Source: Paenibacillus timonensis (GTDB taxonomy: Bacteria; Bacillota; Bacilli; Paenibacillales; Paenibacillaceae). From it: a stretch of DNA of 64,000 nucleotides. The notes under the pieces are model-generated. The model ran no database searches. It saw only the letters and a list, made by a program, of their open reading frames with translations, and was not told the origin of the DNA. Positions 7,962-16,215 of the stretch are shown one piece after another. Positions within the stretch are counted from its first letter, which is position 1; every line of letters starts with the position of its first letter. Made by a program: the position numbers and the translations under genes. The stretch lies in contig NZ_WNZY01000001.1 of NCBI RefSeq assembly GCF_009725205.1, positions 310,001 through 374,000 of the forward strand. Direction: 5' to 3'.

Positions 7962-9776
7962 ATGTTCAATCATGAACGAATATTGTTCCGGCGGGAGCTG
8001 ACCCGTTTCGAGCCGGACGAGAAGATGAGTGTGCTGCTGGCGGCGCTGCAAGGCGGCCAGGCGTCGGCCGTTGAGTTGGGCGGGACCCCCTATTTGTTGA
8101 CGCCGGATGACGCCGGGCTGCTTGAAGCTTATGGCGGGGGGAGTATCAGCGGAGGTCTGCGGCTTGACGGAACGAGGTTCGCCGTTTCGACTGTGATTCG
8201 GGAGTCGGACCTGGCTCTCCCGGTCAATGAACTGGCGTCACGGTGGTATGGTGCTGATGCGAGTGGGCGACCCGCGTTGGTCGTAAATGACGAGTTGAAG
8301 CCGATCGGTTATATCCCGCTGGTGGACCTGCTGAAGCTGGCGGCAGACCGGCAGCAGCGAGCAGAGGCGTATTTCGATGCACTGCTGGAGACGGTGAGCG
8401 ATGCGGTGACCGTGGTCGACCGGAACGGGACGGTGATCGGCTGGAACGCGGTGGCGGAGGAGGTGTACGGCATCGCCAAGAGGGACATCGTTGGCCGCAC
8501 GATCGGGGAGCATTTTGATCCGGACGCGCTGGTCGTGTTAAGCATATTGGACGAGGGCCGTCGGCTGCGCGGGGCTTACCACCGTCCGCGGGAAGGCACG
8601 CATGTGCTGATTAATGCGTCGCCGATCGTAAAGCCGGGCGGCGGAATTATTGGGGGCGTGGCAACCGAGCAGGACATCACGCATCTCGTGAAGTTGAACG
8701 ACGAGCTGACGGTTGCGGCATCCCGTCTGTTAACCCAGCGGGCCCATGATGAGGATCCGTTCGCCTTGATCAGCGGTCGCGGAGAGAGTATGGGCAAGGT
8801 GATCAAGCTGGCCAAGAAGCTAGCGGAGAACGACTCCGCCGTGCTCTTGATCGGGGAGACTGGGGCGGGCAAGGAGCAGTTGGCGAAAGTCATCCATCGG
8901 GCCGGCGCGCGAGCGGAGGGACCCTTCTTGTCTCTAAGCTGTGGGGCCGTGCCAACGGGGTTAGCCGAAGCTGAGCTGTTTGGCTATCAGGGCGGCGCCT
9001 TCTCGGGACAGCCATCGGGGCAAGCCGGCCGACTGGAATCTGCGGATGGGGGCTCTATTTTCCTGAATGAAATCGAATGCTTGCCGCCGGACGTGCAGGA
9101 GAAGCTGGCTCAATACATCAAGCGGCATAAGGTGACGCGAATTGGAGCTTCGGAAGCGGTGCCGGTCTCGGTGCGGATCTTCGCGGGCACCAGTCAGGAT
9201 CTGGAGCAGCTTGTGCGGGAGGGCAAATTCCGGACCGATTTGTATTACGCGCTGAACGTGGTGTCGCTGAAGGTGCCCCCGCTACGCGAGCGGAGGGAGG
9301 ATCTGGGCGCGCTCGTGCAAATGTATCTGCGCGTTTTTTCGCTTCAATATCAGAAAGCGCTGCCGACCGTTTCGCCAGAGGTGATGTTGGCGTTCGCGAA
9401 TTACGACTGGCCGGGGAACGTGAGCGAGCTGCGGGCGGTGATCGAGCGTTGCGTGATCTTAAGCGACAATGAGCAAATTACTTTGGAGCATTTGCCGGAG
9501 GTACTGCAGCGGCGGCAAGCGCAGCTGGAGTACGCGGCGACGGGAAACGCGGATACGATGTTTGTTGGTACCGCGGACGGTTCCGCCACGACCAAGACGG
9601 AGCAAACGGATCGGCTGGACAAGATGCTGCGTCCGCGGATCACCCCCGAAGAAGAGATGGAACTTATGAAAGAGGCACTGGAGCGAACGTCGGGCAATAA
9701 GAGTAACGCAGCCAAACTGCTGGGCATTTCCCGTGGGACGCTCTATAAAAAAATCCGCGACTATAATTTAGTTTAG
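7962..9776 (+). CDS. enhancer-binding-type regulator (CBS?-PAS-AAA+-Fis), degenerate AAA+ core
   Basis: The 604-residue protein has the RocR/NtrC-like layout. A CBS-like stretch lies near 85-125, a PAS domain at about 135-245, an AAA+ domain at about 265-500 and a Fis-type HTH at about 560-604. Walker A is intact (GETGAGKE, 298-305). The sigma-54 contact loop normally reads GAFTGA but is GAFSGQ here (345-350). Walker B reads GGSIFLNE (363-370), with Asn where Asp is usual. The second arginine-finger position in YYRLN-type motifs is Ala430. TyrR- and HupR-like relatives with altered GAFTGA loops act without sigma-54. Divergence from putB and linkage to a permease suggest control of proline or amino-acid catabolism. 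GAGGT lies 4 bases before the ATG. Confidence 0.85.
   Translation: MFNHERILFRRELTRFEPDEKMSVLLAALQGGQASAVELGGTPYLLTPDDAGLLEAYGGGSISGGLRLDGTRFAVSTVIRESDLALPVNELASRWYGADASGRPALVVNDELKPIGYIPLVDLLKLAADRQQRAEAYFDALLETVSDAVTVVDRNGTVIGWNAVAEEVYGIAKRDIVGRTIGEHFDPDALVVLSILDEGRRLRGAYHRPREGTHVLINASPIVKPGGGIIGGVATEQDITHLVKLNDELTVAASRLLTQRAHDEDPFALISGRGESMGKVIKLAKKLAENDSAVLLIGETGAGKEQLAKVIHRAGARAEGPFLSLSCGAVPTGLAEAELFGYQGGAFSGQPSGQAGRLESADGGSIFLNEIECLPPDVQEKLAQYIKRHKVTRIGASEAVPVSVRIFAGTSQDLEQLVREGKFRTDLYYALNVVSLKVPPLRERREDLGALVQMYLRVFSLQYQKALPTVSPEVMLAFANYDWPGNVSELRAVIERCVILSDNEQITLEHLPEVLQRRQAQLEYAATGNADTMFVGTADGSATTKTEQTDRLDKMLRPRITPEEEMELMKEALERTSGNKSNAAKLLGISRGTLYKKIRDYNLV
7963..7978. promoter_or_regulatory. 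palindrome overlapping the regulator start codon
   Basis: TGTTCA, ATCA, TGAACG repeats the motif and the 4-base spacer of the site at 7844. It lies on the first codons of the regulator gene, a position that suits autoregulation. Part of the sequence is constrained by coding. Confidence 0.4.
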
Positions 9777-9818
9777 AAGACGAGACTTCCGCCACGTCAT
9801 GGGCCGAACCCTTGCTTG

Positions 9819-9833
9819 GGCTCCTGCATAGCA
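9819..9833 (+). promoter_or_regulatory. possible -24/-12 (sigma-54) promoter before the permease
   Basis: GGCTC, five bases, TAGCA approximates the TGGCAC-N5-TTGCA consensus, with GG and GC exactly 10 bases apart. It ends 34 bases before the permease ATG. A 91-bp spacer will give near matches by chance, and the neighbouring regulator lacks a normal GAFTGA loop. Confidence 0.3.
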
Positions 9834-9867
9834 TATAGCACATTTGCAGGAATAGGGGCGTGACTCC

Positions 9868-11289
9868 ATGATAGGGATAGAATTGTCGGCGATTCATTAT
9901 GTATACCTGGCGTTTATCGTCTTGATTATGGCATTGCTGATCAAGCGGCGCGACACGACGATGATTTGCGTGGTGGGGATTTTTACACTGGGGCTGCTGG
10001 CGACGGAAACGCTCAGCGGATCGGTGTCAGGGATCTTCAACTCGTTTATCTACGCAACCAAAGAGTTAATGGGTACGATCATGATTATCTCGATTATCGT
10101 GGCCATGAGCCGGGTGCTGATTCGCACGGGCATCAATGAGACGATGGTTTCGCCCTTGACGCGGTTCATCCGAACGCCAACGATGGCTTATTGGGGCATT
10201 GGGATCATTATGATGGTGACTTCTTTGTTCTTCTGGCCTTCGCCTGCCGTTGCGCTGATCGGGGCCGTCCTGCTGCCCGTGGCTATTCGCGTAGGGCTGC
10301 CGGCACTGGGGGCGGCGGTGGCGATGAACTTGTTCGGGCACGGCATTGCCTTGTCCGGGGACTATATTATTCAAGGAGCGCCGAAGTTGACGGCGGATGC
10401 CGCGGGCCTGCCGGTGAGCAGCGTCATGACGGCCAGTGTGCCCCTGGTTCTTGTCATGGGCTTGGTCAGCACGGTGACCGCCTTTTGGCTGATGCGCCGC
10501 GATCAGCGGAACGGGACGTGGCGTGACGGCTTGGTCGCTGGGAAGGGCACGGGTGGCGTGCTTGGCGAGGATCATCCAGCGAGCAAAGAGGATCGCGCAG
10601 CCATCTCTTCCCGGGCCAAAAAATGGCTGGCCATCCTGATTCCATTGCTCTTCGCCGTCGATGTCGTCGCCATGTTCCTGCTGGATTTGCAGGGTGGCGA
10701 TGCGACGGCGCTGGTGGGCGGCACGGCGGTATTGATCCTCATCGGCGTGACGCTGCTGGCTCACCGGAACCGGGGCCTGGAGAAGGTCACCACGTACCTG
10801 ATTGAAGGGTTGACCTTCGGCTTTAAGGTGTTTGGCCCCGTGATTCCGATCGCCGCGTTCTTCTATCTTGGCGACGCGGCGTTTAAGGAGCTGTTCGGGC
10901 AGGTACTCCCCGAAACGTCGCACGGGATCGTGAACGACCTCGGCGTGGCCCTGGCCGACGTCGTTCCGCTGAACGGCATCGTCGGCGCCGTGACCCTCGC
11001 CGTCACAGGAGCGATCACCGGCCTGGACGGCTCCGGCTTCTCGGGCATTTCGCTGGCCGGCTCGATCGCCCAGCTGTTTGGGACCGCCATCGGCTCCGGC
11101 ACGGCCGTATTGACGGCGCTGGGGCAGGTCGCCGCCATCTGGGTCGGCGGCGGCACGCTGATCCCGTGGGCGCTCATCCCGGCCGCCGCCATCTGCGGCG
11201 TGAGCCCGTTCGAGCTCGCCCGCCGCAACCTGAAGCCGGTGCTCATCGGCCTCGCCGTAACCACCGTGGTTGCGATGTTCTTGGTGTAA
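9868..11289 (+). CDS. multi-spanning permease, probably for an amino acid
   Basis: The 473-residue protein is strongly hydrophobic throughout, with roughly 12 predicted membrane segments. It has a Gly-rich C-terminal half (TGLDGSGFSGISLAGS, GSGTAVLTALGQ) typical of ion-transporter-superfamily secondary carriers. I cannot assign a family with certainty. The setting is the main clue: it follows the regulator by 91 bp on the same strand and sits beside proline/glutamate catabolism. Uptake of proline, arginine, glutamate or a small peptide is a reasonable inference. GGGGCGTG lies 6 bases before the ATG, and a strong terminator follows. Confidence 0.75.
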   Translation: MIGIELSAIHYVYLAFIVLIMALLIKRRDTTMICVVGIFTLGLLATETLSGSVSGIFNSFIYATKELMGTIMIISIIVAMSRVLIRTGINETMVSPLTRFIRTPTMAYWGIGIIMMVTSLFFWPSPAVALIGAVLLPVAIRVGLPALGAAVAMNLFGHGIALSGDYIIQGAPKLTADAAGLPVSSVMTASVPLVLVMGLVSTVTAFWLMRRDQRNGTWRDGLVAGKGTGGVLGEDHPASKEDRAAISSRAKKWLAILIPLLFAVDVVAMFLLDLQGGDATALVGGTAVLILIGVTLLAHRNRGLEKVTTYLIEGLTFGFKVFGPVIPIAAFFYLGDAAFKELFGQVLPETSHGIVNDLGVALADVVPLNGIVGAVTLAVTGAITGLDGSGFSGISLAGSIAQLFGTAIGSGTAVLTALGQVAAIWVGGGTLIPWALIPAAAICGVSPFELARRNLKPVLIGLAVTTVVAMFLV

Positions 11290-11307
11290 CGAGCAGAACT
11301 AAAGAAG

Positions 11308-11338
11308 GAGGCGGGTTTCCGCCTCTTTTGTTTTTTTG
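11308..11338 (+). terminator. rho-independent terminator after the permease
   Basis: A 7-bp stem GAGGCGG (11308-11314) / CCGCCTC (11319-11325) with loop GTTT is followed by a T-rich run to 11338. Confidence 0.9.
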
Positions 11339-11724
11339 CTCTCGCCTGTCGCACTCCCAGTAAACCAAACTTGTAGGCTAAACGAAGCGGGGGCCTTAAG
11401 CTAACTAATTAACTAATTAATCAATAACTAACTATCAACTGGTCTGCAGATCAACTTATCTCTTAGCGGTAGCCACCTGGGTAACATGTACACTAGTTGG
11501 AAAACCTCCAATTAAATCGTCCGCATGCAGACGGGGAAAGCAGCTAAGTGGATTTTTAACACCTATTTTCTGGGGGCTGGCTCAAAATCGCAATTTTCCG
11601 GCGAAATAAGTGCAGAATTTCCACTTAATTTCTTCAAAATGCCATACACCAGGAGAATTAGTTGCTGTTTTTCCACTTAGCTAAAAATAATCCATCCTGT
11701 TCGGTAGGGAGCCGCTGGTGCGCC
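11339..11724. other. 386-bp intergenic stretch, no gene seen
   Basis: It holds an A/T-rich run of TAACTAAT-like direct repeats at 11401-11436. It also has two copies of TTTCCACTTA (near 11618 and 11668) and an inverted copy near 11548. No open frame has a plausible ribosome site or composition. Confidence 0.5.
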
Positions 11725-12402
11725 TTAACCCAAATATTGAATCACCCCTCGAATCAGCTCATATCGCAGGATGCGCTCGCCATTCCCGTTAAGAACGGGT
11801 CTAAGCCAACCCTTGTCACAACACTTCTTCAGCATCATCAAGGCAGTGCGATAGTCTACCTCAAAATGCCGCTTCACATCCACCGGCCGAATCGGCCACG
11901 CGAGCTGCACGGCGAGTCGGATGAGTTCCTTCTCCACCAGCAGGCCGCGCGACACGGGGGCGCGCTCCGGGTGGTAACGGCTGAACACCATGCGTAGCAG
12001 GTTGATGCAGAGCTCTGGGCGCCGCTCGACGTCGTCGTAGGCGAAGGAGATCACCTGGTAACCCATGGCGTGCAGGAAGGTTTCGCGATTGAGCTCGTGG
12101 CTGAATTTTTGACGGTCCATGTCGCGAACGTGCGCAGCGTAACCTTTGATCTCGAACAGCAGCTTCAACTCGCCATCCCCCGGAAGCCAGGCGAAGTCAG
12201 CAAAATAAGATCGCCCCCGCCAATCGCTGACTTCATACTCCGGATGGAGGCCTTCGAAGTCACCGCGCAGCGGCCACCAGACATTCCGCAGGAACTGGGA
12301 CTCCGCATGGGCATGTCCACGCTCCAAACGTCCTCGTCGTTCCCCTGATCTCTGTGCCAAATGGGACTTCAGAAACGCCGCGTAATTTTCCTCAAAACGC
12401 AT
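11725..12402 (-). CDS. PD-(D/E)XK-like (DUF559/Vsr-like) protein with C-terminal HTH, paralog 1
   Basis: The 225-residue protein has an N-terminal restriction-endonuclease-like domain. PEYEV, DWRGRSYFADFAW and LLFEIKGYAAH supply the Asp and E-x-K spacing of the PD-(D/E)XK fold, followed by a helix ending HAMGYQVISF. The C-terminal 70 residues look like a winged helix (RPVDVKRHFEVDYRTALMML). A paralog lies at 25166-25840; the block GLHPEYEV-DWRGRSYFADF is nearly identical. Alignment of the two N-termini, plus GGAGA 9 bases upstream, supports ATG 12402 over the ATG at 12411. A nuclease or a DNA-binding regulator with a nuclease-like sensor domain are both possible. It stands alone on this strand. 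Confidence 0.75.
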   Translation of the reverse strand: MRFEENYAAFLKSHLAQRSGERRGRLERGHAHAESQFLRNVWWPLRGDFEGLHPEYEVSDWRGRSYFADFAWLPGDGELKLLFEIKGYAAHVRDMDRQKFSHELNRETFLHAMGYQVISFAYDDVERRPELCINLLRMVFSRYHPERAPVSRGLLVEKELIRLAVQLAWPIRPVDVKRHFEVDYRTALMMLKKCCDKGWLRPVLNGNGERILRYELIRGVIQYLG

Positions 12403-12519
12403 CGAACTCATTCTCCCCCACCTTCCCTAATAAAAATAAAACGCCCCGCATTCGCTCCTTAAAGTTTGGTCCTCAATCGCTTGGGAGCGCCATTAACCTA
12501 AAGGTTAGGGTGCCCGCCA

Positions 12520-12533
12520 TGGATGATCATCCA
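12520..12533. repeat. 14-bp perfect palindrome
   Basis: TGGATGATCATCCA is self-complementary. It lies just left of the structured stretch at 12541-12720, in the spacer between the divergent genes at 12402 and 12965. It could be an operator or part of that element. Confidence 0.4.
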
Positions 12534-12540
12534 AACCGGA

Positions 12541-12720
12541 GTGGTACGGGACGTGCTTCGTCTTGCGTTCAGTATAGTGCCGGGTGACGGCACTGTCCAG
12601 CCTGGAGGTTCATTCGGGCGTGGATCCGCCCTCCGTTTAGGCTGATTGAGCGTACAGGCCTGTTCGCCTTGCGGGTTGATCTTCGTGCAGATGAGACCGG
12701 TGAACTTAAGAAGCCGCGCA
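12541..12720. ncRNA. candidate structured RNA or element of unknown family
   Basis: Several nested hairpins crowd into about 180 bp of the 562-bp spacer. AGTGCCG/CGGCACT (12576-12594) has a 5-base loop. AGCCT/AGGCT (12599-12643) encloses GGGCG/CGCCC (12616-12631). GCG-ACAGG/CCTGT-CGC spans about 12650-12668. The base composition is more GC-rich than typical spacers here, and no credible protein frame exists on either strand. The compact multi-stem layout resembles a functional RNA, but I cannot match it to a family. Strand is not decided. Without covariation evidence this stays a candidate. Confidence 0.35.
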
Positions 12721-12964
12721 AAGAGCTTCCCGCGCATTTTGTCATTGCTTTTCATATGCAACGGACGTAAGCTGATGGGAGGATTGTGGAAGGGTTTGCC
12801 AAATTTAAAGAATGACGGCTTGTCCGGGAAACTCATGGCGTTCCTTATGCTAGAGGCATCCCGCTTCCCCGCTCATTCCCTCTTTCTCCCTGCACAAAGG
12901 ATGAAACTATGCGGGAACCGATGCGTAACATTACTTAGTGTGTACATGGAAAGGGTGAAATGCA

Positions 12965-13180
12965 TTGGACAACGGCTTGAGCGTCAAGTTGTACGAAAAG
13001 CTGCCGGATGGCGAGCTGCGGGAATTGGAAGAGCGCGTTTGGAGCGCGAATATGGTGGCCGCGTTGGAGCATGTGAACTACCTGGTCGTCGGCAACCGGG
13101 AGTTTGAAACCGTGGAAGGCCGACTCAACGTCGACGAGGGCAAGCTGGAGCTGCTGCTCGTTCCGATCGTGCATGAATAA
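12965..13180 (+). CDS. small protein, first gene of the ATP-grasp/K+ channel operon
   Basis: The 71-residue soluble protein starts at TTG 12965, with AAAGGGTG 7 bases upstream. It is acidic, has no membrane segment, and reads as an alternating strand/helix fold (MDNGLSVKLYEKLPDGEL... to LLVPIVHE). I do not recognise the family. It lies 30 bp before the YgiB-like gene and is most likely co-transcribed. Its partner may be the protein-modification machinery encoded downstream. Confidence 0.65.
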   Translation: MDNGLSVKLYEKLPDGELRELEERVWSANMVAALEHVNYLVVGNREFETVEGRLNVDEGKLELLLVPIVHE

Positions 13181-13210
13181 GAGGTTTTTTTCGTAAGGAG
13201 GGAATCGGTC

Positions 13211-13981
13211 TTGGCAAAAGAAGACGAAGTAACACGAACGGATACGGTCGCTGCGAAAGAGGCAGCCCCGGTGAAAGAACCGTTCGCATCGAAGTTTTTT
13301 ACTCCGGAAGGCAAGCCCATCCGCGTCTTGTCGACGTCGCTTGGCATCGCGCTGCTGGCTAACGCTTTCCTGATTCCGGGTGCCGGAGCAACGGCCTCGG
13401 GGAACGGTTCGTCGGCGGATGAACCGAAGCTGGTCGCCTGGTCGACGGAAGAAGTGAAACAGTACTTCGACAAGAATGTGGACTGGAACATCCCACTTCC
13501 GTTGGAGGAGGATGGAGAGGGCGCCGAGGGGGCTTCCGGTTCCGGCGGCTCGGGTAGTTCGAGCAGCTCGGACGGCTCGGGTGGCACCACCGTCATCAAC
13601 CATTACGGCGGCGGTTTCGGTTGGGACGATATGCTGTTGTACCACCTGCTGTTCAACAACGGATCCAGCTATTCTTCTGGCCGTTGGTACGACAATCATC
13701 GTGGTTACTATGCAGGTTCGTCGACGCCGTATAAACCGAAATCGTATTCCAGCGAGACGTTCCAAAATAAACCGATGTCCGGTTCGGTCGTTCAACCCAA
13801 AACCTCGACCTCATCCACCGGCTCAATCGTTCGGCGTTCCACTTCATCGAAGGCTGGGGGCATCGGCGGGAAATCGAGCTCGCTTGGCTCGTCGTCTTCG
13901 AGTTCGTCGTCCAAATCCTCGAAGAGCTCCTTTTCCGGATCGAGATCCAGCGGGACCAGTAAGGGGTCTTTCGGCGGATGA
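13211..13981 (+). CDS. YgiB/YjfM-like Ser/Gly-rich protein with Gly-Gly terminus
   Basis: The 256-residue protein starts at TTG with AAGGAGGG 8 bases upstream. A basic N-terminal segment precedes one hydrophobic stretch (about 43-65), so it is probably membrane-anchored or exported. Low-complexity Gly/Ser runs surround a short ordered part (INHYGGGFGWDDMLLYHLLF). The last 85 residues are almost only Ser, Lys, Gly and Thr, ending in GSFGG. The next gene, an ATP-grasp peptide ligase, overlaps its stop by 4 bp (ATGA), implying coupled translation. In enterobacteria YgiB/YjfM proteins pair with YgiC/YjfC ligases in the same way. I infer that this tail is the ligase's substrate. Confidence 0.7.
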   Translation: MAKEDEVTRTDTVAAKEAAPVKEPFASKFFTPEGKPIRVLSTSLGIALLANAFLIPGAGATASGNGSSADEPKLVAWSTEEVKQYFDKNVDWNIPLPLEEDGEGAEGASGSGGSGSSSSSDGSGGTTVINHYGGGFGWDDMLLYHLLFNNGSSYSSGRWYDNHRGYYAGSSTPYKPKSYSSETFQNKPMSGSVVQPKTSTSSTGSIVRRSTSSKAGGIGGKSSSLGSSSSSSSSKSSKSSFSGSRSSGTSKGSFGG

Positions 13982-15180
13982 CGGACGGAAACGGCATTTT
14001 CGAAGTCGTGGGCCTGCCGCATCCCGACCGGAGCGAGCGGGTCGCGAAGTTAGCCGAGCTGGGGTTCACCTGGGCGGATCTCGAGGAAGAGGAGTACTGG
14101 ATCGACCAGCTGGTGTTGATACCGAAGGCGATCTACGAGGAGCTGGAACAGGCCGCCACGGCGCTATGGCGCATTCTCGACAAGGCCGTGCGCTATGTTC
14201 ATCGCCGGCCTGATTTGTATGAGCTGATCGGCATCCCGCCGATCCTGTGGACGATGCTCGATCAGTTCCCGTTGCCGGAGCCGGGCGTGATCAGCCGTTA
14301 TGCGCGTTTTGATTTTGCCGTGGCGAATGACGGCACCATCAAGCTGCTGGAGCTGAACGCCGATACGCCGACCGGTTACGTCGAAGCTTCGATCGCCACC
14401 CCGTGGCTGATGGAGCAGGCGGGGTATGCCTCGCCCAATACGCGGATGAAGGACCTGGTGGCCGAAGCTTGGGCGCTTGAGCGGCCGGATACCGCTGCCT
14501 GCGTCGATTACGGCTGGCATCTCGAGGATTCCGGCACGATCGAGGCATTAGGACGTCACAGCGGACTGGATCTCCACTATGAAGATTGCTTGGAGCTTTG
14601 GGTTGACGAGGGGACACTGAAGAATAAAGATGGGCGTATCATTGAGCGAATGTTTGCGTTATATCCGAAGGAATGGATGGCGGTGGACGATGCCGGCGAA
14701 GCGCTGAGCTATGCCATTGAAACCGGTCGTCTGACCATTTTCAATGGGCCGCATAGTATTTTGCTGCAATCCAAAGGATTGCTTGCCGCGGTCTGGGGGC
14801 TTTACGAGCTGGGTTTGCTCTTTGATGAAGACGAACGCCAGGCCATTGCCAAATACGTGCTGCCGACCTACAACAAGCCGGTCTTCTCCGGTGATTTCGT
14901 GTCCAAATCGATGTTTGGTCGCGAAGGCGGTTCGGTGCGCCTCTTCGATGAGGAGGGCAGGCTGGAGCTGGAGGATCAAGAGGGCTTTGACAGCAGCGTG
15001 TTGTTCCCTACGGTATATCAAAAAAGAGCCGATTTGGCGCGAATCGACACGATCGTTGGCGAGCGCCATTTGCTGACCGGGATGTTCGTACTGAACGGGA
15101 CCCCTTGCGGCCTGCTGGGGCGGGCCGGCGGACCGATTACCGGCAATACCAGTCATTTTATCGCGTTAGGAGTGAAATAA
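13978..15180 (+). CDS. glutathionylspermidine-synthase-like ATP-grasp ligase (YgiC/YjfC type)
   Basis: The 400-residue protein matches the synthetase half of glutathionylspermidine synthase. It has the pre-ATP-grasp segment LLELNADTPTGYVEA (123-137) and a C-terminal GLLGRAGGPITGNTSHF-type end. There is no N-terminal amidase domain, as in E. coli YgiC/YjfC. The family forms amide bonds between a peptide carboxylate and an amine, classically spermidine. The substrate of stand-alone members is not established. Its start overlaps the YgiB-like gene by 4 bp. The stop is followed directly by the lipoprotein ATG. Confidence 0.88.
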   Translation: MTDGNGIFEVVGLPHPDRSERVAKLAELGFTWADLEEEEYWIDQLVLIPKAIYEELEQAATALWRILDKAVRYVHRRPDLYELIGIPPILWTMLDQFPLPEPGVISRYARFDFAVANDGTIKLLELNADTPTGYVEASIATPWLMEQAGYASPNTRMKDLVAEAWALERPDTAACVDYGWHLEDSGTIEALGRHSGLDLHYEDCLELWVDEGTLKNKDGRIIERMFALYPKEWMAVDDAGEALSYAIETGRLTIFNGPHSILLQSKGLLAAVWGLYELGLLFDEDERQAIAKYVLPTYNKPVFSGDFVSKSMFGREGGSVRLFDEEGRLELEDQEGFDSSVLFPTVYQKRADLARIDTIVGERHLLTGMFVLNGTPCGLLGRAGGPITGNTSHFIALGVK

Positions 15181-15822
15181 ATGCAATATTCGAAGCAGCC
15201 TTGGGCGCGGCGATTCCTCGTTACGCTGATGCTGGTGTTGTCCGTGGCGGTACTCGGAGCCTGCGGCAATGCGACCAGCGTCTTCTCCACGAATACCGGT
15301 TCGGAGTCGGAATTATCGACCGCCCGAGTACCTTGGGATTATAAAATCGTGGAAGCGACGGTCGGCGATCTGGTGGGCAGCGACATGACGATTTTGCCCG
15401 ATAACGAATTGCTGCCCAACGACAACAATTACGCCACCGGGGACAAAATCTGGATCCTGCAATTCATGGATGCCGAGATGACCACGGACGAGAACCAGAA
15501 GAACGAGGTACGCTTGTCCTCCTGGACGACGTTGAAGTCTTATCCGGATCAGGCGTCCGCCGAGAAGGATTTGGCCGAGCTGAAGGTGTCGGTCACGACC
15601 GATGTCGATCTGGTTGGCGTGTACAAAACGGAGTACCAAGGCAAAACGCGGAATTTCGCCGTCTTGGAGCTGCCGACCGGGAACCGGATCAAGCAGCCGA
15701 TCGACGATACGCGGTACACTGCGTTGGAGAAAGCGAAGACGGCAACGGTCGTGCTGGAGGAAGTGCATGATTTTGCCGATTATGATTTGGCATTTGCGAA
15801 ATTTCGGGGGTGGGCGAAGTGA
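15181..15822 (+). CDS. lipoprotein of the ATP-grasp/K+ channel operon (possibly DUF4247-like)
   Basis: The 213-residue protein has a lipoprotein signal ending in VLGAC (lipobox Cys about residue 28), so it is anchored on the outer face of the membrane. The mature part has no recognised catalytic motif. DUF4247-type lipoproteins are known to me from clusters with DUF350 and polyamine genes, and this may be one. AGGAG lies 8 bases before the ATG. It ends in a GTGA overlap with the DUF350 gene. Confidence 0.75.
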   Translation: MQYSKQPWARRFLVTLMLVLSVAVLGACGNATSVFSTNTGSESELSTARVPWDYKIVEATVGDLVGSDMTILPDNELLPNDNNYATGDKIWILQFMDAEMTTDENQKNEVRLSSWTTLKSYPDQASAEKDLAELKVSVTTDVDLVGVYKTEYQGKTRNFAVLELPTGNRIKQPIDDTRYTALEKAKTATVVLEEVHDFADYDLAFAKFRGWAK

Positions 15823-16211
15823 CGATCGTAGTGAATATTGTAGTTAGTGTCGTTGTGATGATTTTGCTGCAACTGCTGGGGATGGTGGTCTTCAATTGGA
15901 TGACCCCGTACCGCGATATGGAAGAGCTCAAGAAAGGGAATGTCGCCGTAGCCCTCGCGCTGGGCGGCAAATTCCTGGGCACGGCCATCATTCTGGGGGT
16001 GTCCGCCTTCACGAACACCTCCATCTTGCATATGATTCTGTGGTTCGCTGTCGGTTACGTGTGCCTCGTGGCGTCTTACTGGATCTTTGAGTTGGTGACG
16101 CCGGGATTTAATATCTCTGACCAGCTGAAGAAGGGGAATGTCGCGGTAGGCACTTTGCTCTGCTTAGTGTTTATTGGTATGGCGTTCGCCGTCAGCAGCC
16201 TGATCATCTAG
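15819..16211 (+). CDS. DUF350 (YjfL-like) membrane protein
   Basis: The 130-residue protein has four hydrophobic segments and two copies of an ELKKGNVAV / QLKKGNVAVG loop, a clear internal duplication typical of DUF350. I place the start at GTG 15819, overlapping the previous stop by 4 bp, because GGGGGTGG then sits 5 bases upstream. The GTG at 15810 lies too close to that site. DUF350 proteins recur with ATP-grasp ligases, PspA and ion channels in many bacteria; their biochemical role is unknown. Confidence 0.85.
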   Translation: MTIVVNIVVSVVVMILLQLLGMVVFNWMTPYRDMEELKKGNVAVALALGGKFLGTAIILGVSAFTNTSILHMILWFAVGYVCLVASYWIFELVTPGFNISDQLKKGNVAVGTLLCLVFIGMAFAVSSLII

Positions 16212-16215
16212 TCAC

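Noticed and set aside
10066..10923. Long minus-strand open frame (285 codons) inside the permease gene
   Set aside because: It is antisense to a clear membrane protein, is rich in Arg, His and Gln as expected for a shadow frame, and has no ribosome site.
12498..12836. Minus-strand open frame of 112 codons in the spacer
   Set aside because: It runs across the hairpin cluster, has no good ribosome site, and its translation looks like random sequence.
12935..13795. Minus-strand open frame of 286 codons over the YgiB-like gene
   Set aside because: It is the Arg-rich reverse reading of a Ser/Gly-rich gene; the forward frames have ribosome sites and coupled starts.
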